In this document: piece by piece, positions 54,612 to 63,997 of the stretch
Numbering within the stretch: the stretch's first letter is position 1
Layout: the number at the start of each line of letters is the position of its first letter
Origin: Nitrospira sp.
GTDB taxonomy: Bacteria; Nitrospirota; Nitrospiria; Nitrospirales; Nitrospiraceae
Length of the DNA: 64,000 nt
Direction: 5' to 3'
Assembly: GCA_029194665.1 (NCBI GenBank)
Contig: JARFXO010000005.1
Location: 345,506 to 409,505, forward strand
Translations under genes and position numbers: made by a program
Notes under the pieces: model-generated
What the model was told of the DNA's origin: nothing
The model's input: only the letters and a program-made list of their open reading frames with translations
Database searches by the model: none

Positions 54612-55379
54612 ATGACGCTACTCGAACTCGTGGGCCGATGGGCTCTTACCTCTGTGGCGGAAATGGGCCGGATGCTGATCTTCGTGGCGGCGTCCTTCGC
54701 CTGGTTGGCGCGTCCGCCGTTGCGGGGCATGCAATTCGTCAAGCAACTCCACTTCATCGGCTACAAGTCGACGTTTGTTGTCGTGTTGACGGCGGCGTTC
54801 ACCGGGATGGTGTTGGCGCTACAAGGTTACTACACGCTGCGAAAGTTCGGCTCTGAAGGGCTGTTAGGTTCCGCGGTGGCGCTCAGCATGATTCGCGAGT
54901 TGGGTCCGGTTTTGGCTGCACTCATGGTGACGGCGCGCGCCGGTTCCGCTATAACGGCGGAAATCGGCATTATGCGGATCACGGAACAGATCGACGCGCT
55001 CGATACCATGGCCGTCAACCCGCTCCAATACCTGATCGCGCCGAAACTCGTCGCCGGTTTGATCGGCGTGCCGTTGTTGGTCGCGATCTTCGATGTGGTG
55101 GGAATCTACGGTGGTCACCTTGTTGGGGTGGATCTGCTCGGTGTCAGCGCCGGTTCGTACTGGAATTCCATCGAGGCCGCTGTCGAGTGGAAAGACGTCT
55201 ATGGCGGCGTTCTCAAATCCATTAGTTTCGGTCTGATCGTAAGCTGGGTCTGTTGCTACAAAGGCTTTTACACCAAGATGAGTGCCGAAGGGCTCGGCAC
55301 CGCCACGACCGAGGCGGTCGTGTTGTCATCGGTCTTGATTCTCATCTGGGATTATTTCCTGACGTCGTTGCTGTTGTAA
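54612..55379 (+). CDS. mlaE: MlaE-type lipid transport permease
   Basis: 255 residues. Five to six membrane helices and the family block RELGPVLAALMVTARAGSAITAEIG followed by MRITEQIDALDTMAVNPLQYL. Part of an ABC system moving phospholipids (or hopanoids) between membranes. Starts 2 bp after hpnG. Confidence 0.95.
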   Translation: MTLLELVGRWALTSVAEMGRMLIFVAASFAWLARPPLRGMQFVKQLHFIGYKSTFVVVLTAAFTGMVLALQGYYTLRKFGSEGLLGSAVALSMIRELGPVLAALMVTARAGSAITAEIGIMRITEQIDALDTMAVNPLQYLIAPKLVAGLIGVPLLVAIFDVVGIYGGHLVGVDLLGVSAGSYWNSIEAAVEWKDVYGGVLKSISFGLIVSWVCCYKGFYTKMSAEGLGTATTEAVVLSSVLILIWDYFLTSLLL

Positions 55380-55381
55380 GC

Positions 55382-56140
55382 ATGCTGAAGCTCGAGGGAG
55401 TCACGAAAACGTTGGGCGGTCAGCTGGTCTTGCAGGGCATTGATCTCGTTGTCCCTAAAGGAAAGCTCACGACGATCATCGGTCGGAGCGGTGAAGGCAA
55501 GAGTGTGCTGCTGAAGCATATGATCGGACTCCTCCAACCTGATTCCGGACAAGTGTGGGTCGATGGGGTCGAGATTTCTCGGCTCCGCGGCCATGCGCTC
55601 AACGAGGTCCGGAAGCGGTTTGCGATGCTGTTCCAGGGGGCGGCGCTGTTCGATTCACTGACTGTTTTCGAAAACGTGGCGTTCCCCCTTAGAGAAAGGC
55701 TCAGGATCAAAGGTCAGGAGGTGACCGCCCGTGTGGAAGAGAAGTTGGATCAAGTGGGTCTGGCCGGGATGGGACACAAGTTCCCTGCGGAACTCAGCGG
55801 GGGCATGCGGAAACGCGCCGGCCTGGCACGTGCGTTGGTGATGCAACCGGAGATCATGCTGTTCGACGAGCCCACGACGGGTCTTGATCCGCTGATGGCC
55901 AAATCGATTCACGATCTTATCACGAGCATGCAGCGGAAGTTTGGGTTCACTGCCGTGATGGTGAGCCATGAGATTCCCGAGATATTCGGGATCTCGGATT
56001 ATGTCGCGATGTTAAAACGTGGGAAAATAGCCGCGATGGCAGAGCCGGCTGAATTTCAACGGACGACCGACTCTGAAATCAGAGAATTCATCTCAGTCGG
56101 TGGGACGGTGCCGATGATGAAGGCGTTCGACGGATCATAG
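55382..56140 (+). CDS. mlaF: MlaF-type ABC ATPase
   Basis: 252 residues. Walker A GRSGEGKSV, signature LSGGMRKRAGLARAL, Walker B IMLFDEPTTGLDP and the His switch VSHEI. Energises MlaE. Starts 2 bp after mlaE. Confidence 0.96.
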   Translation: MLKLEGVTKTLGGQLVLQGIDLVVPKGKLTTIIGRSGEGKSVLLKHMIGLLQPDSGQVWVDGVEISRLRGHALNEVRKRFAMLFQGAALFDSLTVFENVAFPLRERLRIKGQEVTARVEEKLDQVGLAGMGHKFPAELSGGMRKRAGLARALVMQPEIMLFDEPTTGLDPLMAKSIHDLITSMQRKFGFTAVMVSHEIPEIFGISDYVAMLKRGKIAAMAEPAEFQRTTDSEIREFISVGGTVPMMKAFDGS

Positions 56141-56152
56141 AGGAGTCTTTCG

Positions 56153-56596
56153 GTGGAAAAAGGTAAGCTCGAATTAATCGTCGGTGTGTTTGTGCTGGTC
56201 GGGATTGTCTGTCTAGGCTATCTCTCGATCAAGCTCGGCAAGTTGGAACTGATCGGTGGCGACGTCTACGAAGTGGATGCTCTGTTCAATTCAGCCACAG
56301 GGCTGAAAGCCGGAGCAACTGTGGAAGTCGCCGGTGTTGAGGTGGGTCGGGTCAAGACGATCCGTCTGAAAGAGGATCGAGCGATGGTATCACTGGCGGT
56401 CCAGACTGGGACGAAACTCTATTCCGATACCATCGCTTCGATCAAGACCCGAGGAATCATCGGAGAAAAATATCTTGCGCTTTCGCCGGGTGGAGGGGGA
56501 GATCCGCTGAAGCCGGGCGACGTCATTCGTGACACGGAATCAGGCCTCGACTTGGAGGAGTTGGTGAGTCAGTACGTCCACGGGAAGGTCAACTAA
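56153..56596 (+). CDS. mlaD: MlaD/MCE-domain protein
   Basis: 147 residues with GTG start. One membrane helix (LIVGVFVLVGIVCLGYLSI) then a single MCE domain (LFNSATGLKAGATVEVAGVEVGRV, IGEKYLALSPGG). Forms a hexameric ring under MlaE that carries lipids. Confidence 0.95.
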   Translation: MEKGKLELIVGVFVLVGIVCLGYLSIKLGKLELIGGDVYEVDALFNSATGLKAGATVEVAGVEVGRVKTIRLKEDRAMVSLAVQTGTKLYSDTIASIKTRGIIGEKYLALSPGGGGDPLKPGDVIRDTESGLDLEELVSQYVHGKVN

Positions 56597-56657
56597 CCGG
56601 ACCTATCTATGGATGTGGCGGAAAAGACCAGTCTGTTGTCCTAGGAGAGAGGGCGCG

Positions 56658-57305
56658 ATGATAGCGATCAGGAATGCTTGGAGAGGGCGAAGAGGAGGGG
56701 GCTCGTGGTTCGCGGTGCTCATGATGGTCATTTGCATCGGAGCGGTGACGGTACCCGGGTACGCGGGTCCTCCAACCGACTCCATGAAGGCGACGATCGA
56801 CGAAGTGCTCCGCATCGTACGGGAAAAGGAACTCCAGCAACCGGAGAAAGCCGAGGAGCGGCGACACCTGCTGGAGCAAGTGGTGTCGGCTCGATTTGAC
56901 TATACAGAAATGTCTCGACGGGCTCTTGGGTCTCCCTGGAACCAGCTGACTGATGAACAGAAGCAGGAGTTTGTCGACCTCTTTCGGCAGCTGCTGACAA
57001 ATTCGTACGCGGACAGGATCGAAACCTATTCCGGCGAAGGCGTGCAGTATTTACATGAACGAACGGAGAAAGAGTACGCGGAAGTCAGGACCAAAGTGAT
57101 TTCGGGAAAGACGGAGATTCCGCTCGATTATCGTTTAATCAACAAAGCCGATGATTGGCGGGTCTATGATGTCGTCGTGGACGGGGTCAGTCTGGTGAAT
57201 AACTATCGCGGCCAGTTTACGAAGATCCTTCGTGCTTCTTCCTATTCGGACCTCGTCGATCAGCTGCGCAAGAAATCCATTCAGCTCAGAGCGCCGGCTC
57301 CGTAA
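56658..57305 (+). CDS. mlaC: MlaC-type periplasmic lipid-binding protein
   Basis: 215 residues from the ATG at 56658, preceded by AGGAGAGAG. Signal peptide ending GYAGPP. RFDYTEMSRRALGSPWNQLTDEQKQEF is the MlaC/Ttg2D hallmark. Shuttles lipid between MlaD and the outer membrane. Confidence 0.93.
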   Translation: MIAIRNAWRGRRGGGSWFAVLMMVICIGAVTVPGYAGPPTDSMKATIDEVLRIVREKELQQPEKAEERRHLLEQVVSARFDYTEMSRRALGSPWNQLTDEQKQEFVDLFRQLLTNSYADRIETYSGEGVQYLHERTEKEYAEVRTKVISGKTEIPLDYRLINKADDWRVYDVVVDGVSLVNNYRGQFTKILRASSYSDLVDQLRKKSIQLRAPAP

Positions 57306-57321
57306 CATTCTCCACGGGAAG

Positions 57322-58533
57322 GTGAAGAGGTTTGTGCGTCGTTCTGCCGCCGGTATTAGCCTCCTGCTGTGGGTGGCGTTCTGCCCCGGGCTTCTCGATC
57401 GAGCTCATGCGGATGTGCAGTATTTCCCTATTCCTGCCATCAGTACCAGCAAGAACGACGGCAACGATCTTGGATTAATCATGCCGGTTCTCATCACTGG
57501 AGCGGATGGGGATCTAAAGTATTTAGTCGCTCCGATGCTGATTCATAACTCATACGTGGGCCTCCGAGGAACCATCAATCTGTTCCGTTATGAACCAGGT
57601 GGGAAACAAATCAAAGCCCTTGCGTCCTGGTCAGAGAAGATCGAACATAAATTCCTATTGAGCTATGTCGATCCGGGTTTCAGCAACGGACGATATAGTG
57701 TCGAGTTCAGTGCCACGAATTTTAAGAATGCCACTATGCGGTATTTTGGGCTAGGCCCGTCGACGGAAAAGGGAGATCAGACCAACTACACGGCATCCGA
57801 GACACGGGTCAATTGGCGATTCGGTGTGTATGCCAATGAAGTGACGCAGATCGCCGTGAGTCAGCGGCTACGAGTTATGCAGCAGATCCAGCCGGGAGCA
57901 GCTACCATGTTTCCGTTTTCCCGAGATGTTTTTCCGGAAGATCCTGGTATGGATGGGGCGGCGATCCTCGGTCAACGGATCAGCTTTCACTACGATACGC
58001 GGAATAATTTGGTGACGCCGACTGATGGAATGGCGCTCACGGCCTATGCGGAGCTCAATTTCAATTTTCATAAAGGTGCAGAGCCTGTGTATTCCAGGTA
58101 CGGTCTCCAGATCACGAAGATGCTCGCGAGTGAATCCAAGCGGGCGATTTTGGTGGTTCACGGCGAATTGCAAGCCACGCTCGGCTCGGACGTTCCGTTT
58201 TATGAGCAGAGCTCGTTAGGCGGGCAGAACAATCTGCGCGGCTTTGGAATGGACCGATATATCGACAAGCAACTGATCGCGTTCAGCGTTGAGGAACGAA
58301 TTCATATCTTGCGAACGCGTCTCGCGGGAGTCGTGGCGGATTTTGAGTTGACGCCGTTCATCGATACCGGACAGGTTTTCAACTCTTTCATGGATGTCAG
58401 CTTCAAGGACTATCGCATTACACCAGGTATTGGATTCCGGGGAATCATCCGCCCCAACGTAGTGGGACGGATAGATTATGGATACAGTAAAGAAGGAGGA
58501 GCGATTTTTGCGGGGCTGGATTTTCCATACTGA
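57322..58533 (+). CDS. Outer-membrane Omp85-like barrel without POTRA domains
   Basis: About 403 residues. Signal peptide (ISLLLWVAFCPGLLDRAHA), then beta strands and the SSLGGQNNLRGFG motif typical of the BamA/D15 barrel, ending in FAGLDFPY. It lacks POTRA repeats. GTG at 57322 or 57334 is likely; both lie just after mlaC and neither has a perfect ribosome binding site. Position suggests an outer-membrane partner of the Mla set. Confidence 0.78.
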   Translation: MKRFVRRSAAGISLLLWVAFCPGLLDRAHADVQYFPIPAISTSKNDGNDLGLIMPVLITGADGDLKYLVAPMLIHNSYVGLRGTINLFRYEPGGKQIKALASWSEKIEHKFLLSYVDPGFSNGRYSVEFSATNFKNATMRYFGLGPSTEKGDQTNYTASETRVNWRFGVYANEVTQIAVSQRLRVMQQIQPGAATMFPFSRDVFPEDPGMDGAAILGQRISFHYDTRNNLVTPTDGMALTAYAELNFNFHKGAEPVYSRYGLQITKMLASESKRAILVVHGELQATLGSDVPFYEQSSLGGQNNLRGFGMDRYIDKQLIAFSVEERIHILRTRLAGVVADFELTPFIDTGQVFNSFMDVSFKDYRITPGIGFRGIIRPNVVGRIDYGYSKEGGAIFAGLDFPY

Positions 58534-58731
58534 CCGAATCATACGGTAGCAACTCCGATGGGACAATCCTGATGCCTTATAACAAAGGTCAGACGGGGCA
58601 TGTTTCATAAGTGCTTGACTTCATATGGATCTTGTGTGAGACTCGCCGAAATTTGGCACCCGAACGAGCGGCTTTGACTGGTCGGATGCAGGGGCTGCGG
58701 TGCTGACAGATGCGAAGGAAGGAGACTATCT

Positions 58732-60675
58732 ATGTCCATACTCAAGACAATCCATAGTCCTGCCGATCTGAAGCGGTTGTCTCCCGACAAGTTTCCGGCA
58801 TTGTGCCGGGAGATCCGGGAACAAATTATCGGAGCAGTCTCGAATGTGGGCGGACACCTGGCTTCGAATTTGGGCGTCGTCGAGCTCACAGTCGCCTTAC
58901 AATATCTTCTGGATACGCCGACCGATAAAATCGTGTGGGACACCAGTAATCAGTCATACACGCACAAACTGCTCACCGGTCGGCGCGAACAGTTCCACAC
59001 ACTCCGTCAGTACGGCGGATTGAGCGGGTTTTGTAAGCGGGAAGAGAGTGAGTACGATACATTCAACGCCGGCCATGCGGGGACCGGTGTGTCGGCCGCC
59101 TTCGGCATGGTCGAAGCCCGAGACCAGTTGAAGGAAAAACATAAGGTCGTCTGCGTCGTCGGTGACGGCGCCATGACGGCGGGCATGACGCTGGAAGGAC
59201 TGCATCATGCCGGGGGGCTCGGAAAAGATTTTCTCGTGATTTTGAACGACAACCAAATGTCGATCTCGAAAAACGTCGGGGCTATTTCCGCCTATCTGAG
59301 CCGGACCATCACGGGTGAGTTCTATGGGAAAGTGCGCGAAGAGACCGGTCAGCTCTTGGGGAAGATTCCTCACATCGGCTCCGATATGCAGAAGCTCGCC
59401 CGGCGAGCCGAAGAGCTCGCCAAAGGCGCGATTCTGCCGGGATTGCTCTTCGAAGAGCTGGGATTTCAATACAGTGGACCCATCGACGGCCACAATTTTG
59501 AGCATCTCCTTCCGACGATCGAGAATGTGCTGAAGATGAAAGGGCCGGTCCTGCTCCATGTCATCACGAAGAAGGGCCTCGGCTACGAACCGGCCATGAA
59601 GAATCCGGTATGGTTCCATGCGTGCCCGCCATTCGCTCGGTCGACCGGTGCACCGGCCAAGAAAGCCGTGCGTCCTTCATACACGGCGATCGCGATGGAC
59701 ACGCTTGTCAAGTTGGCTCGTGAGGACAAGCGCATCGTGGCGATCACAGCGGCGATGTGCGAGGGCACGGGATTGACGGCGTTCGAGAAAGAGTTCCCGG
59801 ACCGACTCTACGATGTCGGTATTGCGGAACAGCATGCGGTGACGTTTGCGGCAGGGCTCGCTGCACAAGGCATGAAACCGGTCGTGGCGATGTATGCGAC
59901 CTTCCTCCAGCGGGCCTATGATCAAGTCGTGCATGATGTCGCCACCCAAAATCTTCCGGTGGCCTTCTGCATCGATCGAGGGGGGCTCGTCGCGGAGGAC
60001 GGAACGACGCATCATGGGGCCTTCGACTATGCCTATCTGCGGCATGTTCCCAATATGGTCGTTATGGCTCCTAAAGATGAGAATGAACTGCAGCATATGG
60101 TGAAAACCTGCCTGGAATTCGACGGGCCGATTTCAGTGCGATATCCTCGAGGGGTGAGTCTCGGTGTGAAGATGGACCCGGTTCCGCAAGCCTTGCCGGT
60201 GGGGAAAGGGGAGCTTCTCAAAGATGGGACGGATGTGGCCATCGTTGCGATCGGTGTCTCGGTCTGGCAAGCTGTTGAAGCAGCCGAACGGCTCAGTAAG
60301 GAAGGGGTGTCCACAGCAGTTGTGAACGGACGATTCGTTAAGCCACTCGATCAGGATCTGATTGTTGAGGTGGCGAAGCGGGTGCGCTATGTTGTAACGG
60401 TGGAAGAAGGCTGCAAGATCGGTGGGTTTGGTTCTGCCGTGCTCGAAACCCTTTCGGAAGCCGGAGTGACGGAGGTGAAGACGAAGGTCCTGGGCTTGCC
60501 CGATTGGTACATCGAACAGGGACCACAAGATCTGTTGCGGGAACGGTATGGCTTGACGGCCGAAGGGATCTATCAAAGTGTGAAGGAATTAATCGGCAAA
60601 GCACCCGCCGAAAAACCGGTGTTCGCGGGCGCGGCGTTGGTCGGCCATCCGCATGGAGACGAACAGGGAAGCTGA
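58732..60675 (+). CDS. dxs: 1-deoxy-D-xylulose-5-phosphate synthase
   Basis: 647 residues, thiamine-pyrophosphate enzyme that opens the MEP isoprenoid pathway. GDGAMTAGMTLEGLHHAG is the ThDP motif, and ATFLQRAYDQVVHDV and DRGGLVAEDGTTHHG are DXS-specific. Isoprenoids made here feed hopanoids. About 200 bp separate it from the barrel gene; a GGAAGGAG ribosome binding site is present. Confidence 0.97.
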   Translation: MSILKTIHSPADLKRLSPDKFPALCREIREQIIGAVSNVGGHLASNLGVVELTVALQYLLDTPTDKIVWDTSNQSYTHKLLTGRREQFHTLRQYGGLSGFCKREESEYDTFNAGHAGTGVSAAFGMVEARDQLKEKHKVVCVVGDGAMTAGMTLEGLHHAGGLGKDFLVILNDNQMSISKNVGAISAYLSRTITGEFYGKVREETGQLLGKIPHIGSDMQKLARRAEELAKGAILPGLLFEELGFQYSGPIDGHNFEHLLPTIENVLKMKGPVLLHVITKKGLGYEPAMKNPVWFHACPPFARSTGAPAKKAVRPSYTAIAMDTLVKLAREDKRIVAITAAMCEGTGLTAFEKEFPDRLYDVGIAEQHAVTFAAGLAAQGMKPVVAMYATFLQRAYDQVVHDVATQNLPVAFCIDRGGLVAEDGTTHHGAFDYAYLRHVPNMVVMAPKDENELQHMVKTCLEFDGPISVRYPRGVSLGVKMDPVPQALPVGKGELLKDGTDVAIVAIGVSVWQAVEAAERLSKEGVSTAVVNGRFVKPLDQDLIVEVAKRVRYVVTVEEGCKIGGFGSAVLETLSEAGVTEVKTKVLGLPDWYIEQGPQDLLRERYGLTAEGIYQSVKELIGKAPAEKPVFAGAALVGHPHGDEQGS

Positions 60676-60727
60676 AGTGCGTCAAGCGTAACGCGTTGTT
60701 CGTGAAGCATCAGCAACGAAGCATACC

Positions 60728-61912
60728 ATGCATATCGCCCGAAGAAAAACTCGGCAGATTCACGTCGGCAATGTGAGGGTCGGGGGGGATGCCCCGGTAT
60801 CCGTGCAATCCATGTGTTCGACGGACACACGTGATGTAGCCGCGACCATCGCACAGATTCACCAACTCGAAGCAGCCGGCTGCGAAATTATTCGCGTGGC
60901 CGTTCCTGACGATGAAGCCGCCCGAGCCCTCCCGCGCATCAAGGCGGCAATGGCCGTCCCGCTGATCGCAGATATCCACTTTGATCATCGGCTTGCCTTG
61001 AAGGCCGCGCCTATCGTCGATTGTGTCCGTATCAATCCAGGCAATATCGGCGCCTGGTGGAAAGTTGAAGAAGTGATCAAGGCCGTCAATGAGCGAGGAA
61101 TTCCTCTTCGAGTCGGTGTCAACGGAGGGTCTCTCGAACGTCCGTTGTTAGAGAAGTATGGTTGGCCTTCTCCCGAGGCTCTGGCAGAGTCGGCGCTCAA
61201 TGCCGTGCATGCGCTGGAAGATGTGGGCTTCACCAATCTGAAGGTGTCGCTCAAAGCCTCGGACGTGCACCACGCCATCGACGCCTATTGGCTCTTCGCC
61301 CATCAGTCGGATTATCCCCTGCATATCGGAATTACTGAGGCCGGGACGGCCATGACCGGGGCGGTGAAGTCTTCCATCGGCCTCGGGTATTTACTTTCAC
61401 AGGGCATCGGAGACACGTTGCGCGTATCACTGGCTGCTGACCCGGTCGAGGAAGTCAAAGTCGGGTTTGAAATCCTCAAGTCGCTCGAATTGCGTCACCG
61501 GGGCATCAATGTCATCGCCTGTCCGACATGTGGGCGTGTCGAAATCGATGTTGTCCGAATGGCAAACGAGCTGGAGAAGAAACTCAGCCACATCAAGACA
61601 CCGATGAATGTGTCTGTACTCGGATGTGTTGTGAACGGGATTGGGGAAGGAAAAGAAGCCGACATCGGAATCGCCGGCGGTGAGGGCAAGGGTATTTTGT
61701 TCAAGAAAGGCAAGCTTGTCCGAAAGGTGCCGATGGAAGAATTGATGGACACGCTCATTGTGGAAGTCGAGCTACTGGCGAAGGAAAAAGAAGCGGAAAG
61801 CAACGGCGAAGCGACGGCATCTGTTCCTTCAAGCGAGTGGGAATCGCTGGAACCTCAATTGGAACCCTCTTCGACGCTCGGTAGGGAAATCCCGGTCTTG
61901 CCTCATCAGTAG
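60728..61912 (+). CDS. ispG: 4-hydroxy-3-methylbut-2-enyl-diphosphate synthase
   Basis: 394 residues, a 4Fe-4S enzyme of the MEP pathway. TIM-barrel start (VQSMCSTDTRDVAATIAQI) and the cluster ligands CPTCGR and GCVVNGIGEGKEADIG. The last 35 residues are an extra low-complexity tail. Starts 52 bp after dxs. Confidence 0.97.
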   Translation: MHIARRKTRQIHVGNVRVGGDAPVSVQSMCSTDTRDVAATIAQIHQLEAAGCEIIRVAVPDDEAARALPRIKAAMAVPLIADIHFDHRLALKAAPIVDCVRINPGNIGAWWKVEEVIKAVNERGIPLRVGVNGGSLERPLLEKYGWPSPEALAESALNAVHALEDVGFTNLKVSLKASDVHHAIDAYWLFAHQSDYPLHIGITEAGTAMTGAVKSSIGLGYLLSQGIGDTLRVSLAADPVEEVKVGFEILKSLELRHRGINVIACPTCGRVEIDVVRMANELEKKLSHIKTPMNVSVLGCVVNGIGEGKEADIGIAGGEGKGILFKKGKLVRKVPMEELMDTLIVEVELLAKEKEAESNGEATASVPSSEWESLEPQLEPSSTLGREIPVLPHQ

Positions 61913-62027
61913 GTGCCTCGCTCACAGCGGCGACGATGCTTCCGCTGCCTCTCTGAAGCTGCACGCCCGTCTCGCCGAGAAACGATTGACGCACTCTGAC
62001 AGGGTCATGTATTTCTATCTCTGAGTC

Positions 62028-63371
62028 ATGGAATCAAAGCCCACCGGTAATTGGCTCAGTGAGTTCGTTAGATCTCCTCTGTTTGCAAGGCTCGCGAAGG
62101 TCGGTCTCCTGATTGCGGCCGTGGTGCACGGCTACATCATCTCGTTCGGACGGTCGTTTCACTTTCGTGACATCGACATCCATCGAGAGATCGGAAGGCG
62201 TTTCATCTCCGGCGAATACCTGTACGCCAATGACTACTGCTACATGTATCTTCCCACGACGGGAATTTATTTCGCTCCATTGCTTCTCCTGGAGAGAAAC
62301 GCAAGCTTGGCTTTACGTTATGTCGTCGCGGTCGGATTCCTGGTCATCACAATTATGCTGTTCCACCACATGCTGTGCGGTACATCCAATTCCACTATGT
62401 GGAGTCGGCTCTTGGTCGGTGTGGGTGCGGGAGCGTTGACGCTGCAATTCATCTTGAATGATCTCGACGACGGTGGGCCGCACCTCATGCTACTGGGGAT
62501 CCTAACCGGTGGAGTCTACGCGATATGGGTCGGAAAAGAATGGCTGGGTGCGACGTTGATCGGACTCGGCATCGTACTCAAGATCACTCCCGCGCTTTTC
62601 GTGCTGTTGTTTCTTTGGAAACGGCAGTGGCGATTGGCGTCATCCACAGTGCTCGCAACCGTTTTCTGGATCGTACTGCCCATTCTGTATATGGGCCCCA
62701 CGAGTTGGTGGGATCATCACACGGAATGGACCAGGAACGCGGTGTTATCCGTGTTTGATCGGCAGCTTGATGGCCGCCAAGAGAATGAACTTCAGAAGGC
62801 CAACCTTTCACTCCGCCATACCATGCTGCGGTATTTGGTCACGTACCCACCGGACCATCGCCTACGGCAGGTGGATCCCGGATACAAGCCTGTGTTGGAT
62901 CTACCGGCGCCGGCCGCGAACGCGATCGTCGGAGCGATTGGGCTGACTCTGCTCGGTCTGTTCGCCTGGTCCAGCCGACGGCCATACCAAGGGCCAGGAG
63001 ATCCAACGTGGGCGAGGGACTGTGCAGGCACCCTGATTTTGGCCTTGTTATTCTCTCCCATCACCTGGGATCAGCATCTTGTCTGGATGGTCCCGGCGGC
63101 CTATGTCGTCGTCGCCGCCGCAGCGAGAGTGAGTGGCCGATTGAGCAGTGCCGGATACGCCATGCTGGGAGTGTATATTGTGCTCACGATGGTGCTGAAC
63201 TACGAAGTCGTGGGATCAGCCAGGTGGGAAGCGCTGAAGAGTTATCATCACCTCGGCATCGCCATGCTGATTTTGTTTGGGTTGCTGCTCAGCAGCGGTG
63301 GCGCTCTGCGCCATGTCCACCCATTCCTCGGGATACGCGCGCCTGCTTCAGGAGTGGTCGGACCAGGGTAA
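62028..63371 (+). CDS. GT87-like membrane glycosyltransferase
   Basis: 447 residues, about ten membrane helices. HFRDIDIHREIGRRFISGEYLYA near the N-terminus and LLLFLWKRQWRLAS in the body resemble the mannosyltransferase-like GT87/DUF2029 family that uses polyprenyl-phosphate sugars. The acceptor is unknown. Could glycosylate lipids made by the neighbouring pathway, but that is inference. Confidence 0.75.
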   Translation: MESKPTGNWLSEFVRSPLFARLAKVGLLIAAVVHGYIISFGRSFHFRDIDIHREIGRRFISGEYLYANDYCYMYLPTTGIYFAPLLLLERNASLALRYVVAVGFLVITIMLFHHMLCGTSNSTMWSRLLVGVGAGALTLQFILNDLDDGGPHLMLLGILTGGVYAIWVGKEWLGATLIGLGIVLKITPALFVLLFLWKRQWRLASSTVLATVFWIVLPILYMGPTSWWDHHTEWTRNAVLSVFDRQLDGRQENELQKANLSLRHTMLRYLVTYPPDHRLRQVDPGYKPVLDLPAPAANAIVGAIGLTLLGLFAWSSRRPYQGPGDPTWARDCAGTLILALLFSPITWDQHLVWMVPAAYVVVAAAARVSGRLSSAGYAMLGVYIVLTMVLNYEVVGSARWEALKSYHHLGIAMLILFGLLLSSGGALRHVHPFLGIRAPASGVVGPG

Positions 63372-63500
63372 GACATCTCGTCTCGGCCAGCGATGCTTGT
63401 GACCTCTTTTCTTGCGCGGCTTCTTGAATTAGGACTCATGGCCCCAATGGGCTAGGCTTGCTGAGAGCTGATTCGACGGTTAATCAGTTTGGTCTCTGTG

Positions 63501-63530
63501 TTGAGTTCCGGTAACACAGGCTACTATAAT
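63501..63530 (+). promoter_or_regulatory. tRNA-Cys promoter
   Basis: TTGAGT (63501-63506), 18-bp spacer, perfect TATAAT (63525-63530), 13 bp before the mature tRNA start. Implies a 5' leader of about 7 bases. Confidence 0.75.
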
Positions 63531-63543
63531 GCCGCCTCTCAGA

Positions 63544-63618
63544 GGCGCCGTACCCAAGTGGTAAGGGAGCAGTCTGCAAAACTGCGATGCAGCGGTTCGA
63601 ACCCGCTCGGCGCCTCCA
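63544..63618 (+). tRNA. tRNA-Cys (GCA)
   Basis: Acceptor stem GGCGCCG/CGGCGCC pairs fully, the T-loop reads GGTTCGAACC, and the anticodon loop CTGCAAA gives GCA for Cys. The discriminator is U, as expected for tRNA-Cys, and CCA is encoded (63616-63618). Confidence 0.96.
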
Positions 63619-63733
63619 AACAGAGCTTGCTCGACCTGGAGCTCGTACGATTGTTCTTGGCGACGGGATAAAACACCTTTAGTGTCCTCATTTTCTAATG
63701 CCGCACTTCGTGCGTGCTGCTCGCGCAGTCGTT
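63619..63733. other. Region after tRNA-Cys, nothing recognised
   Basis: No attachment-site repeat of the tRNA 3' end, integrase or T-run terminator hairpin was seen here. Confidence 0.4.
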
Positions 63734-63997
63734 TTATCTTAATTGATGCGAGCGGATAAACGTCTCCAAGGATCGCACCTTCTGATACCATGACTTCGGG
63801 TGTACGAGAAGCTCTTCAGGTGTAACGCTCTTCCATTGCCACCCGGGACATGCATCTTCAGCGCTCCTCCTTTTGATACCGGACCTCGTGCGACCTCCTC
63901 GGTATTCTGAGCTCTCCATATAGTCGGACACACCGAACGCTAGCCCAACTTCCGCAGTTCGCGATGTCAGAGTGAGGGATTTCAATGGGTTGTGCAA
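63734..63997 (-). CDS. Possible small gene of unknown function, may extend past window
   Basis: A frame of 87 codons whose last part (PEELLVHPKSWYQKVRSLETFI) looks protein-like. A competing frame with ATG at 63855 follows a strong AAAGGAGGAG site but gives only 38 residues. The first part is not convincing. Neither is recognised; this end of the window may be decayed or belong to a larger gene. Confidence 0.25.
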   Translation of the reverse strand: MHNPLKSLTLTSRTAEVGLAFGVSDYMESSEYRGGRTRSGIKRRSAEDACPGWQWKSVTPEELLVHPKSWYQKVRSLETFIRSHQLR

